Assembly: GCF_036961565.1 (NCBI RefSeq)
Contig: NZ_JBAMDD010000002.1
Location: 248,001 to 312,000, forward strand
Reading direction: 5' to 3'
DNA: 64,000 nucleotides
Source: Chitinimonas sp036961565
Lineage (GTDB): Bacteria > Pseudomonadota > Gammaproteobacteria > Burkholderiales > Chitinimonadaceae
A program made the translations under genes and the position numbers. Within the stretch, counting starts at the first letter, position 1. The number at the start of each line of letters is the position of its first letter. Below the pieces are notes generated by a model. It searched no databases and was not told the DNA's origin. It saw only the letters and a program-made list of their open reading frames with translations. Of the stretch, positions 16,815 through 25,640 are shown piece by piece.

Positions 16815-19800
16815 TTAGGCCGCCGGAAAATGCTGCTCCACCTGCGCCAAAGCGCTATCAATGGCGGCTTCAAACGCCAGCAGCAAGGTAGGCGTCTCGG
16901 CGCCCTTGCGCAATGCCGATTCCATCTGGGCTGCCAACTCGGCCAGCTCCACCGCGCCGATATTGCCGGCCACGCCCAGCGTGGTATGTGCCAGGCGCTC
17001 TGCCGTCGCCCGGTCACCGGCCCGCAAGGCGGCTTCCAGGTCGGCCACCGTATGCTTCAGGGCAGAGGGTAGCTTGGCCAGCATGCGGTGATAGAACTCC
17101 ACCCTGCCTCCCATGCGCGCCAATGCGCTGGCGGTGTCAAAGCCCATCAGCTGCACCACTTCCTCCCCCTCGGGCGCTGCGGTATCGGCTGCAGCTGCGT
17201 TGCTGGCCAGGCTCTGTGCAGGCACTGCAACGCCTGGGGTCAGCCACTGGGCGATGGTACGGAACATCATGTCCGGGTCGACCGGCTTGGTGATGCAGTC
17301 CTGCATGCCCTCCCGCAAGCAGCGCTCCCGCTCCTCCACCAGGGCATGGGCCGTCATCGCCAATACAGGCAGGCGATTGAAGCGGGCGTCCTGGCGTATC
17401 TTGATGGTGGCCTCATGGCCATCCATCTCCGGCATCTGCACGTCCATCAAGACCAGGCTGTAGTAGTCGGCCGGGTGCGCATGCAATAGCGTCAGCGCCT
17501 CGCGGCCAGTGCCGGCGATATCCACCACAAAGCCTTCGGTCTGCAGCAACTCCACTGCAATCTGCTGGTTGATCTCGTTATCTTCAGCCAGCAACACCTT
17601 GAAGCCGGGCCAGCGTGGCAGGCCGTCGGCCGCTGCCGGCTTGAAATTACGCTGATCCGCCGAATCAAACAACGGCATCAGGGTGTCCACCAGGCTGGAT
17701 AGATTGATGGGTTTGAGCAGGAAGCCATCCACCGCTGCGGCCTCGGCGTGCTGGCGAACTTCCTCGCGGCCGAACGCCGTCACCAAGACAAACTTCGGCG
17801 GATGGCGTAGCTGGGCCCGGTTCAAGGCCTCCGCCACCTCTATCCCGTCCAGCCTCGGCATCTTCCAGTCGCAGAACACCACGTCATAGGGTTCATCCGC
17901 ATCGGCATCATGGATGGCCAGCAAGGCTTCCGCACCGTCACGGGCCGTATCGGCACCTATCGAGAGATTGAGCAAGGCATCGGCCAGTATCTCGCATGCC
18001 ACCGGATTGTCGTCTGCCACCAGCGCGCGCAAGCCTTGCAGCGCCACAGGCCGGACGGACGGCGCCGGCCTGGTGTCGCGGGCGATGCCGAAGTTGGCGG
18101 TAAAACGGAAGGTGGAGCCTATGCCCACCTCACTCTCCAAGCGTATCTCGCCCCCCATCATGTTCACCAACCGCTTGCAGATGGTCAGCCCCAGGCCCGT
18201 GCCGCCATATTTGCGGGTGGTCGAGCCATCGGCCTGGGTAAAGGGCTGAAACAGCTGGGCTGCCTGCTGTGGCGTCATGCCTATACCCGAATCGCGCACG
18301 GCAAATTCCAGCGTCACGCCGCCCGCATGGTGAGAGATCAGCCGGCAGCTCAGGTGTATTTCGCCCCGCTCGGTAAACTTGATGGCATTGTTGGCCAGGT
18401 TGATCAGTACCTGTCCCAGCCGCAGCGGGTCGCCCATCAGGTGGCGCGGAATATTGGGCGGTACCTGGAACAGGTACTCCAGCGATTTATCCTGCGCCTT
18501 CTGGCCGGTAACGGTGGCGACATTGGACAGCACTTCGTCCAGTGAGAATTCCACGTTCTCCATCTCCAGCTTGCCGGCCTCGATCTTGGTGAAATCCAGC
18601 ACGTCGTTCAGCACCGTCAGCAGCGACACGCCCGCCTTGTGTATCTTGCTCACATAGTCATGCTGCTTGGCCGTCAGCTCAGTCTTGAGCGCCAGATAGG
18701 CCATGCCGATGACGGCATTCATCGGCGTACGTATCTCGTGGCTCATATTGGCCAGGAACTCGCTCTTGAGCTTGGACGCATTCTCTGCCACCAGCATGGC
18801 ACGGCGCAGTGCGCCTTCCTGTTCCAGCAGGCGGTCATTGGCTTCCATCAGTTCGTGCGTGCGCTGCTCCACCCGCTCTTCCAACACCCGCTCAGAGGAT
18901 TGCAGCGTCTCTACCAGCTCCTGGTTGACCGCCAGCGCTTCGGCCTGCGCCTTCTCCTTTTCCAGCCGGATGGAGTTGAAGCGGTCTGCCAGGGCAAAGG
19001 CCAGCAGCAGCATCTCCAAGGCAGAGCCAAACTGCATGCCGTTGACGGTGATGAAATTGGTGGGCAGCAGGCCAAAGCTGCGCAGGCCCGTCATGGTGGC
19101 CGCCAGCAGCAGCACGCTGAAGGCCACTACAAAATAAGCCGCACTGCGTTGCCGCCGGATCAGACACACGATGCCCACCGCCAGCACCAGCAACATGGTC
19201 GCCGAATCCAGGGCAATGGCGGGCATGATGGTAGTGCGGAAGGAATACAGAAAACCGATGATCTGCAACAGATGCAGGCCCACCACGCCCAGCAGCACCT
19301 TATCGAGTACAGGCACGTTCCTGGCGGTTTCCAGCAGGCGCCGCATGAACAGGAGCAACATGATGCAGGTGGTGGCGAACCCTATCATGGTCGATACCTT
19401 GGACCAGGCGGGGGAATCGGGCCACAGGAACTCGTAGGCCACGCCGTTGTAGCAGGCCAGCGACATCGCCGCGCTGGTGATAAAGCAGACGTACAGCAGA
19501 TAGGACTGGTCACGCAATGCCACGAACAGCAGCAGGTTGAACAGCCCCATGGCCATCACCATGCCAAAATACCAGGCCTGCCCCATGTAATCGCGGCGCT
19601 CATGCTCGGCAAAGGCAGCGCTACGCCATAGCCGGACCGGGATATCCATGGAGCTTTCCGACTCCAGCTTCAGATAGTAAGTCTGCTCCGCACCTGCCGG
19701 CACCGTCAGTGGCAACACATAGAACCGGTTGGCATAGGGCCTGTCCGCAAAGCGCAGCCCGCTGCCGCTCAACAGCATGCTGTACCCCTGCCCTGGCAGC

Positions 19801-20183
19801 GGCTGGAAGAACTCGATCTTCTCGTGATGGGCGTAGGCTATCTCCAGCAGGCGCGCATCCGGCAGCTTGCCTGTATTGCGCAGCTTCAACCGCAACCACC
19901 AGGCGGAATCCGACAGCCCGAAGTTGAGCGCATCGCCCTTGGTCGGTCGCGTCTCGAAACGCGAAGCGTATTCCGGCCGCTGCACATCCATCAGCGACAG
20001 GCTGCGCGAGGGATCTTCCAGCACCTCGATATAGCTGGTCAGCAGCACCGCATCGGGATTGTCCTGGCTCAGGACCAACGTCGGCGATTCGGCCGCCATG
20101 GCTGCTGCCATGCAAAGGCACAGCACCAGCAGGCAATGCAGAACGCGGTAGAAGGGACGGTGGTATCTGGATTGCACGGACAT
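16815..20183 (-). CDS. 7TMR-DISM hybrid histidine kinase with two receivers and Hpt
   Basis: 1122 residues, inner-membrane sensor. Signal peptide (1-30), periplasmic 7TMR-DISMED2 domain (about 35-185, probably binding a carbohydrate-like ligand), seven membrane helices (about 200-400), coiled coil, HisKA with the phospho-acceptor H482 in FLANMSHEIRTPMNA, HATPase (about 585-695), receiver 1 (VVFCDWKMPRLDG), receiver 2 (LVLMDVQMPEMDG) and a C-terminal Hpt domain. The Hpt site reads LAHTTLGVAGNIGA, where the usual Lys-Gly after the His-x-Leu is altered. No response regulator gene is adjacent, so the phosphate target is elsewhere. Confidence 0.93.
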   Translation of the reverse strand: MSVQSRYHRPFYRVLHCLLVLCLCMAAAMAAESPTLVLSQDNPDAVLLTSYIEVLEDPSRSLSLMDVQRPEYASRFETRPTKGDALNFGLSDSAWWLRLKLRNTGKLPDARLLEIAYAHHEKIEFFQPLPGQGYSMLLSGSGLRFADRPYANRFYVLPLTVPAGAEQTYYLKLESESSMDIPVRLWRSAAFAEHERRDYMGQAWYFGMVMAMGLFNLLLFVALRDQSYLLYVCFITSAAMSLACYNGVAYEFLWPDSPAWSKVSTMIGFATTCIMLLLFMRRLLETARNVPVLDKVLLGVVGLHLLQIIGFLYSFRTTIMPAIALDSATMLLVLAVGIVCLIRRQRSAAYFVVAFSVLLLAATMTGLRSFGLLPTNFITVNGMQFGSALEMLLLAFALADRFNSIRLEKEKAQAEALAVNQELVETLQSSERVLEERVEQRTHELMEANDRLLEQEGALRRAMLVAENASKLKSEFLANMSHEIRTPMNAVIGMAYLALKTELTAKQHDYVSKIHKAGVSLLTVLNDVLDFTKIEAGKLEMENVEFSLDEVLSNVATVTGQKAQDKSLEYLFQVPPNIPRHLMGDPLRLGQVLINLANNAIKFTERGEIHLSCRLISHHAGGVTLEFAVRDSGIGMTPQQAAQLFQPFTQADGSTTRKYGGTGLGLTICKRLVNMMGGEIRLESEVGIGSTFRFTANFGIARDTRPAPSVRPVALQGLRALVADDNPVACEILADALLNLSIGADTARDGAEALLAIHDADADEPYDVVFCDWKMPRLDGIEVAEALNRAQLRHPPKFVLVTAFGREEVRQHAEAAAVDGFLLKPINLSSLVDTLMPLFDSADQRNFKPAAADGLPRWPGFKVLLAEDNEINQQIAVELLQTEGFVVDIAGTGREALTLLHAHPADYYSLVLMDVQMPEMDGHEATIKIRQDARFNRLPVLAMTAHALVEERERCLREGMQDCITKPVDPDMMFRTIAQWLTPGVAVPAQSLASNAAAADTAAPEGEEVVQLMGFDTASALARMGGRVEFYHRMLAKLPSALKHTVADLEAALRAGDRATAERLAHTTLGVAGNIGAVELAELAAQMESALRKGAETPTLLLAFEAAIDSALAQVEQHFPAA

Positions 20184-20450
20184 ATTCTTTGGTGGTGCCA
20201 GGCCGTCGGGCTAGGGGTAATCCCCCGGCGGTATGGCGCAAACAGTGCCTGCGCATTCACCGCCACACGGCCGGGGGGCGACATAGGCCCTGCGCATCGC
20301 CGCAGTGGGAGACCGAGGCCGAGGTAGGCGCCCTGCCAAGCAAGGGAAACACTGCATCCTAGCAGATCAGGCACCCTTTTCTAATGCTGGCTTGTTGACC
20401 AGGCTCAACTAAACTCCAGCACAGTTTGTTACCCAGTGAGAGCCCGCAAC

Positions 20451-22220
20451 ATGTCCTTTGCTCCAGAATATGAAGCCATCATCATCGGCAGTGGATTCGG
20501 CGGCGCGGTGATGTGCGCCCGACTGAGCAAGCGCTGGCCCGGCCAGGTCTTGCTGTTGGAGCGCGGCAAGGCTTATCCACAAGGCAGTTTCCCGCGCAGC
20601 CCGGCGGATCTGGCGAATAATTTCTGGTGTCCTGATGATGCCGCCGGCAATCGCCCCCACCATGTACGCAAGCAGAAGGTGGCCAAGGGCAAGCTGCTAG
20701 GCATGTTCGATGTGCGCAGCTTCGCGCATATGGACACCGTTACCTGCGCCGGCCTGGGCGGCGGTTCGCTGATCTACGCCAATGTGTTCCTGCGCCCGCC
20801 CGAGCACACCTTCAACCAGCACTGGCCCAGCCAGCTCAAGCTCGCCACCCTGGCCCCCTATTACGATGTGGCCCAGTCCGTCCTGGGCGCCCGTACCATC
20901 CCTCCCCATCAGGATGAGTCCGACCGCCGCTTTATCCTGCGCACCCACCAGTTTCAGCGCTTTGCCGCCGAGCAGAAGCTCAGCAGCAAGCTGGCCGATA
21001 TTGCCGTGTATTTCGGCAATGGCTACAGCTATGGCAAGCAAGCCCAGCCCACCCAGATCGGCCTGCAGGAGCCCAACCGTTACGGCGCCGTACAGACCTC
21101 CTGCACCTACTGCGGCGAGTGCGATATAGGCTGCAATGTGCATGCCAAGAACACCACCGACCTCAATTACCTGCACGTGGCGCGTACCGTACATGGCGCC
21201 AGGGTACAGACCCAGGCCCAGGCCCAGCGCATCGTGCCGCTCAATGCCCAGGGCGAGGACGATGCCAACGCCAGGGGCGAGCATGGCTACCGTGTGTATT
21301 TCGACGACTTCGAGCACGATACCGTGACCGCCGTGACCAGTCGGCGGGTCGTCGTCTCGGCGGGCACCTTGGGCAGCAACGAACTGCTGCTGCGCTGCCG
21401 CGACATCCATCGCAGCCTGCCCGCCATCAGCCAGCGGCTGGGCTACCGTTTTTCCGGCAACGGTGATTTCCTCTCCTTCGCCCTCGACAGCAAAGTACCG
21501 GTGAACTCCACCTACGGCCCGGTCATCACCCAGTACACAGACCACCATCTGTTCGAGCAATACGACCCGCAGCGCGCCTTTCTGCTGGAAGACGCCAGCG
21601 TCCCCACCCATGCTGCCTGGGCCATGGCAGCCCTGCAGCCGGTACTGCACCCCTGGGACAAGTTCAAGGCCTTGCTGCAGGTAGCATGGTCAGCCATCAG
21701 CTCGTTCTACCCGGGCCGCAAGAACCAGCAGGTCGGCTTTCTGCTCAATCGCCTGCTACAGCACGATATCACCCAGTACAGCGCCGTGTTGCTGTGCATG
21801 GGGCAGGATCAGGCCGACGGCCGTTTCTCGCTGAACCCGGCAGGCTACCTGGACCTGGACTGGCCGCAAAAGACCAGCCAGCCGCTATACGACGCCATCC
21901 TGGCCTTGGGGGCGCGCTTCAATCGCTTTATCGGCGGAGAGGTGTTCCTGCCCCTGCCCACCTGGCTGCGCCCCATGCGCAACAATGTTACCGTCCACCC
22001 GCTGGGGGGCTGTACCCTGGCCGATAGCCCCGAGGCAGGCGTGGTCAGCGCTGCCGAGGCCGATCGGGGCCAGGTGTTCGGCTACCAGGGACTGTATGTT
22101 GCCGATGGCGCCATCATGCCTACCGCACTGGGTGCCAACCCTGCCGCCACCATTGCCGCGCTGTCAGAATGGATAGCCCATGGCATTACCGGCCAAGCGC
22201 CGACAGACAGCCTGTTGTAG
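20451..22220 (+). CDS. GMC oxidoreductase, cholesterol oxidase-like
   Basis: 589 residues. FAD Rossmann motif GSGFGGAVMCARLS at about 12-25; the C-terminal GMC block HPLGGCTLADSPEAGVVS and VADGAIMPTALGANPAATIAALSEW. A Cys-rich insertion CTYCGECDIGC of this subgroup is intact. It oxidises an alcohol, possibly a sterol-like or hydroxyacid substrate; I cannot say which. In other proteobacteria this GMC type is found next to, or fused with, the alpha/beta hydrolase that follows here 94 bp downstream, so the two likely work on one lipid-like substrate. The start ATG at 20451 fits better than the GTG at 20436. Confidence 0.85.
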   Translation: MSFAPEYEAIIIGSGFGGAVMCARLSKRWPGQVLLLERGKAYPQGSFPRSPADLANNFWCPDDAAGNRPHHVRKQKVAKGKLLGMFDVRSFAHMDTVTCAGLGGGSLIYANVFLRPPEHTFNQHWPSQLKLATLAPYYDVAQSVLGARTIPPHQDESDRRFILRTHQFQRFAAEQKLSSKLADIAVYFGNGYSYGKQAQPTQIGLQEPNRYGAVQTSCTYCGECDIGCNVHAKNTTDLNYLHVARTVHGARVQTQAQAQRIVPLNAQGEDDANARGEHGYRVYFDDFEHDTVTAVTSRRVVVSAGTLGSNELLLRCRDIHRSLPAISQRLGYRFSGNGDFLSFALDSKVPVNSTYGPVITQYTDHHLFEQYDPQRAFLLEDASVPTHAAWAMAALQPVLHPWDKFKALLQVAWSAISSFYPGRKNQQVGFLLNRLLQHDITQYSAVLLCMGQDQADGRFSLNPAGYLDLDWPQKTSQPLYDAILALGARFNRFIGGEVFLPLPTWLRPMRNNVTVHPLGGCTLADSPEAGVVSAAEADRGQVFGYQGLYVADGAIMPTALGANPAATIAALSEWIAHGITGQAPTDSLL

Positions 22221-22314
22221 CGATGCATGCAGCGCAGGCGCTGCCACCCTGGCCGGCACCCGTTTCGCTGGGCTTTGTTAGCGGCCCCAAGCATAAGAAC
22301 AGAAGGAGAGAGGC

Positions 22315-24060
22315 ATGAACGAACATCTCAGCGGCATACGCATACATTTTGCCGAGACCATGAGCGGCTACGCCAGCCTGGGCGGCAGCAGCTTCAGCGA
22401 TGGCTTCGAGGAAGGACGCGCTGCCGGCTTGCCGCTGTCCCTGCATGTCAACGTCGATGTCGATGACCTGAAAACCTTTCTCGATACGGCCGAGCACGCA
22501 GCGCAATTGACCGGCTATGTCGAAGGCCCGCTGGTGGGTGGCAGGGCCGAGGTGGAGTCTGGCCGCTTCATGCTGATGCCCAACACGGCAGACCGTGACC
22601 GCAAGGTGATGAACTACCGGGTCTATTGCCGCAACGAAGATGGCGAACGCTTTACCCTGGCAGGTGAGAAGGAAGTGCAGCACCACTTCGGCTTTGACCT
22701 GTGGCACGACACCACCACGCTCTATACCAACCTGTTTGTCGGCCATGTCACGCCCGAGCAGGCGCCGCAGAGCGATCTGCTGGCCACCGGCATACTGAGC
22801 CTGGGCGTGGTGGACTTTGCCAAGGTGCTACGCACCGTGCGGGCGACCGATGCAGCAGGCAACAACAGCCTGGCCGGGCTGGCTGCCTTTGGCGAATTCT
22901 TCGCCGGTTCGCTCTGGCAAATCTACGGCCCCTCGTTGCCCCCCAGGCCTTATGAAGCACCCCGGCTCTACCCGCGCTACACCACGGAGGGAGTACAAGG
23001 CGCCAGCATCAGCGAACATGCCTTCACCACCGGCGACGGCCTTGGGCTATCGCTGACCCGTTTCCAGCGCGCCAGTTGTGATGATGTGGTCCTGATCATC
23101 CACGGCCTGACCACCTCGTCCGATATGTTCATCATGCCCGAGCACGAGAACCTGGTGCAGCACCTGCTGGATCAGGGCTATGGGGATGTCTTCACACTCG
23201 ATCATCGGGGCAGCAACCGCTTTCCCTACAACCTGGTCCGGGGTAGCGCCAACCTGGACGATTTGGCGCTGTACGACCACCCCGCAGCCATCGCCACCCT
23301 GCGCCAGCTGGTCGGCCCACATAAGCGCATCCATGTGATCGCGCACTGCGTCGGCGCCCTCACCTTCGGCATGAGCCTGTTCGCCGGCCAGGTGGGCGGC
23401 GTCAGCAGCGTGATCCTCAACAGCATCGCCCTGACCGCCCGCGTGCCTGCCTTTTCCAAGCTGAAACTGGGCTTGGGGCCATTTGCCTGTGATTGGCTGC
23501 TGGGGGTGGAATATGTCAATCCGCGCTGGCGGCACCAGCCGGCTTGGTCGGCCGGCAAACTGCTGGCCATGGGCGTGGACTGGTTCCACCATGAATGCGA
23601 TTCGTCCGAATGCCATATGCTGAGCTTTATGTGGGGCGCCGGCAAACCCGCCCTGTTCATGCACGAGAACATGGCCAAAGAGACCCACGACAGGCTGGGC
23701 GATCTGTTTGGCGGCATCAGCGTCAACTACTACCGCCATGTGCTCAAGATGGTGAACGCCAACCACGACGCAGTGAAGTTCGAGCCCGGCAATCCACGCT
23801 ATGCAGCCCTGCCCGATAATTACTTCTCACAGGCCAGCAAGGTCACTACGCCCATGCTGTTGGTACAGGGGCAGGAGAACCGGGTGTTCGCCGATTCCAA
23901 CATCCTTTGCCATCAGCGGCTGGAACAAATCGTCCCCGGCCGCCACCAACTGCATGTCTTCCCCGGCTATGGCCACCAGGACATCTTCATGGGCAAGAAT
24001 GTAGCCACCGACATCTTCCCCCGGCTGCTGGCCTTCCTGCGTACCCATAGCCATGCATAG
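22315..24060 (+). CDS. Alpha/beta hydrolase with Cys nucleophile elbow, GMC partner
   Basis: 581 residues. An N-terminal domain of about 210 residues (HFAETMSGYASLG), seen in cholesterol oxidase-associated proteins, precedes an alpha/beta-hydrolase domain. The oxyanion strand is VVLIIHGLTTSSDMF; the nucleophile elbow is IAHCVGA, with Cys where lipases have Ser, as in polyhydroxyalkanoate synthases. Acid and His are likely in LLVQGQENRVF and PGYGHQDIF. Strong ribosome site (GAAGGAGAG). Activity could be acyl transfer instead of hydrolysis. A weak match to a mobile-repeat end (GGGCTTTGTTAGC) lies at 22270 just upstream. Confidence 0.78.
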   Translation: MNEHLSGIRIHFAETMSGYASLGGSSFSDGFEEGRAAGLPLSLHVNVDVDDLKTFLDTAEHAAQLTGYVEGPLVGGRAEVESGRFMLMPNTADRDRKVMNYRVYCRNEDGERFTLAGEKEVQHHFGFDLWHDTTTLYTNLFVGHVTPEQAPQSDLLATGILSLGVVDFAKVLRTVRATDAAGNNSLAGLAAFGEFFAGSLWQIYGPSLPPRPYEAPRLYPRYTTEGVQGASISEHAFTTGDGLGLSLTRFQRASCDDVVLIIHGLTTSSDMFIMPEHENLVQHLLDQGYGDVFTLDHRGSNRFPYNLVRGSANLDDLALYDHPAAIATLRQLVGPHKRIHVIAHCVGALTFGMSLFAGQVGGVSSVILNSIALTARVPAFSKLKLGLGPFACDWLLGVEYVNPRWRHQPAWSAGKLLAMGVDWFHHECDSSECHMLSFMWGAGKPALFMHENMAKETHDRLGDLFGGISVNYYRHVLKMVNANHDAVKFEPGNPRYAALPDNYFSQASKVTTPMLLVQGQENRVFADSNILCHQRLEQIVPGRHQLHVFPGYGHQDIFMGKNVATDIFPRLLAFLRTHSHA

Positions 24061-24078
24061 CGCCGGTTATGAACTCAG

Positions 24079-24155
24079 ATCATGGATGGTGGGAGAGGCC
24101 TGCGCAGGCGCTGTTGATACCCTGTGCTAGGCCACAACACAGCCTGAACGGCAGA
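24079..24155. repeat. Diverged dispersed copy of the 9.3-kb repeat
   Basis: Shares ATCATGG, GCCTGCGCAGGCGC, CCCTG, GCTAG and CACAGCCTGA in the same order and spacing as repeat copy 3 at 9681-9780. It lies between the hydrolase and the Gfo/Idh gene. Confidence 0.55.
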
Positions 24156-24211
24156 ATGGCGTACCCCACCGATATGACGAACACTTTCATCAGACAGGCC
24201 ACCCACCCATC

Positions 24212-25192
24212 ATGACCATCCTGCAATGGGGCATACTCGGCACCGGCGGCATTGCAAGCCAGTTGGCCAGGGCGATGGCCGAACTGGATGACGCCAGGCT
24301 ATACGCGGTCGCTTCACGCGAGGCGGCCAAGGCCGCCAGCTTTGCCCAGACCTTTGGCGCGGCACGGCACTATGGCAGCTATGCCGAGCTGGTCGCCGAC
24401 CCAGCGGTGGACGCTGTCTACATCGCCACCCCGCACGCCCAGCATTTTGATGCCCTGCAGCTTTGCCTCACCGCAGGCAAGCCCGTGCTGTGCGAGAAGC
24501 CGTTCACCCTCAATGCCCAGCAGGCGGCACAGGCCATCGCACTGGCCGGCGAACAGCAGGTCTTCATGATGGAAGCAATGTGGATGCGTTTCATCCCTGC
24601 CATCATCGAAGCCCAGTCGCTGGTGGCAAGGGGCGCCATAGGCGAGCTGCAAGGGGTGCAGGCGGACTTTGGTTTCCGGCAACCGTTTGATGCCGCCCAC
24701 CGGGTATTCAATCCGGCATTGGGCGGCGGCGCCTTGCTGGACATCGGCATCTATCCCTTGTCGCTGGCCTGCCTGTTCCTGGGCCAGATAGCCCGTATAC
24801 AGAGCATGGCCGAACTGGGCATGACCGGCGTTGACGAACAGACCGCCTTCACCCTGCAGCATGCCGGCGGCGGACTCTCCTCCGGCTGGTGCAGCCTACG
24901 CGCCCCCTCGCCTACCGAAGCCATCCTGCTGGGCTCGCAGGGCACGCTACGCCTGCACGCACCGTTCTATTTCCCGTCGCAACTGACCCTGCAGCAGCAA
25001 GGGCAAGCTCCGCGCCTTATCAATGTGCCCATCAGTGGCAATGGCTATCGCTACGAGCTGGAAGAAGTCCACCGCTGCCTACGCCTGGGCCTGCTGGAAA
25101 GCCCACACATGCCCCTGGCGGACACCCTGGCCACCCTGCAGGCCCTGGACACCATCCGCGCGCAGATTGGCGTGCGCTACCCCGGTGAGTGA
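24212..25192 (+). CDS. Gfo/Idh/MocA family oxidoreductase
   Basis: 326 residues. NAD(P)-binding motif GILGTGGIASQLA at the N-terminus, the family signature CEKPFTLN near residue 95 and a C-terminal alpha/beta substrate domain. Closest to the trans-1,2-dihydrobenzene-1,2-diol/xylose dehydrogenase-like branch. Substrate unknown. It follows the GMC/hydrolase pair by 151 bp and may belong with it, but the repeat copy between them weakens that. Confidence 0.82.
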   Translation: MTILQWGILGTGGIASQLARAMAELDDARLYAVASREAAKAASFAQTFGAARHYGSYAELVADPAVDAVYIATPHAQHFDALQLCLTAGKPVLCEKPFTLNAQQAAQAIALAGEQQVFMMEAMWMRFIPAIIEAQSLVARGAIGELQGVQADFGFRQPFDAAHRVFNPALGGGALLDIGIYPLSLACLFLGQIARIQSMAELGMTGVDEQTAFTLQHAGGGLSSGWCSLRAPSPTEAILLGSQGTLRLHAPFYFPSQLTLQQQGQAPRLINVPISGNGYRYELEEVHRCLRLGLLESPHMPLADTLATLQALDTIRAQIGVRYPGE

Positions 25193-25319
25193 GCGCCTGC
25201 TATGGACGCCAGACATAGCCGGTTGATGACAGACCAAGCAGGCACCGGGGCAACCCTCGCTCTGGCGGTCAGCGCCACCTGATTGCATCCCCACCCTCCG
25301 CCCCTGCTTTGTCATGGGC

Positions 25320-25477
25320 AAAAAAAGAGGCCCCACAAGTGGGGCCTTCAGTCCGTACTGGGTGGTGACAAACGTTGCAGCAACCTACTGTGAGGCAGCA
25401 GGATGTCGCCTCGCACTTCTCAATCAGCATGGCCATTCGCTTCCCGATCGCAACCGCCGGGCTAACTGAGCAAGTTG
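25320..25477 (-). ncRNA. Candidate Fur-controlled small RNA
   Basis: A minus-strand transcription unit of about 160 nt. It has a promoter (TTGCAA, 17 bp, TATCAT) overlapped by a Fur box upstream and a strong intrinsic terminator (AGGCCCCA/TGGGGCCT stem then a run of seven T) at the end. No annotated gene on this strand uses this terminator, since the cyclophilin gene upstream has its own. A Cys-rich frame crosses it but has no ribosome site and runs on past the terminator. The 448-bp gap 25193-25640 holds only this unit and the cyclophilin terminator. Confidence 0.5.
25328..25347 (-). terminator. Intrinsic terminator of the Fur-controlled unit
   Basis: 8-bp perfect GC-rich stem with a 4-nt loop; the T run is on the minus strand only, so it is directional. 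Confidence 0.85.
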
Positions 25478-25483
25478 AAATTA

Positions 25484-25512
25484 TGATAATGATAACCATT
25501 TCTATTTGCAAG
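25484..25512 (-). promoter_or_regulatory. Promoter with overlapping Fur box
   Basis: GATAATGATAACCATTTCT (25486-25504) agrees at 15 of 19 positions with the classical Fur box. On the minus strand it covers the -35 (TTGCAA, 25507-25512) to -10 (TATCAT, 25484-25489) interval with a 17-bp spacer. Confidence 0.7.
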
Positions 25513-25587
25513 CTGTTTTACAGCCCGCAGCGCATGGCCTGTCATCCTTGCTAGTGTCCCCACATACTTGCCACGCAGCATGAAAAA

Positions 25588-25612
25588 AAAAGCCTGCATC
25601 AAGCAGGCTTTT
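25588..25612. terminator. Intrinsic terminator after cyclophilin
   Basis: 10-bp stem AAAAGCCTGC/GCAGGCTTTT with a 5-nt loop and an A run on the other side; serves the minus-strand cyclophilin gene. Confidence 0.85.
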
Positions 25613-25640
25613 CTCGATTACGCAGCTAGAACGGTTGGTA

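Noticed and set aside
25269..25511. Cys-rich 80-codon frame in the Fur-controlled unit
   Set aside because: Starts inside the promoter, runs through the terminator and has no ribosome site; kept only as an alternative reading of the small transcript.
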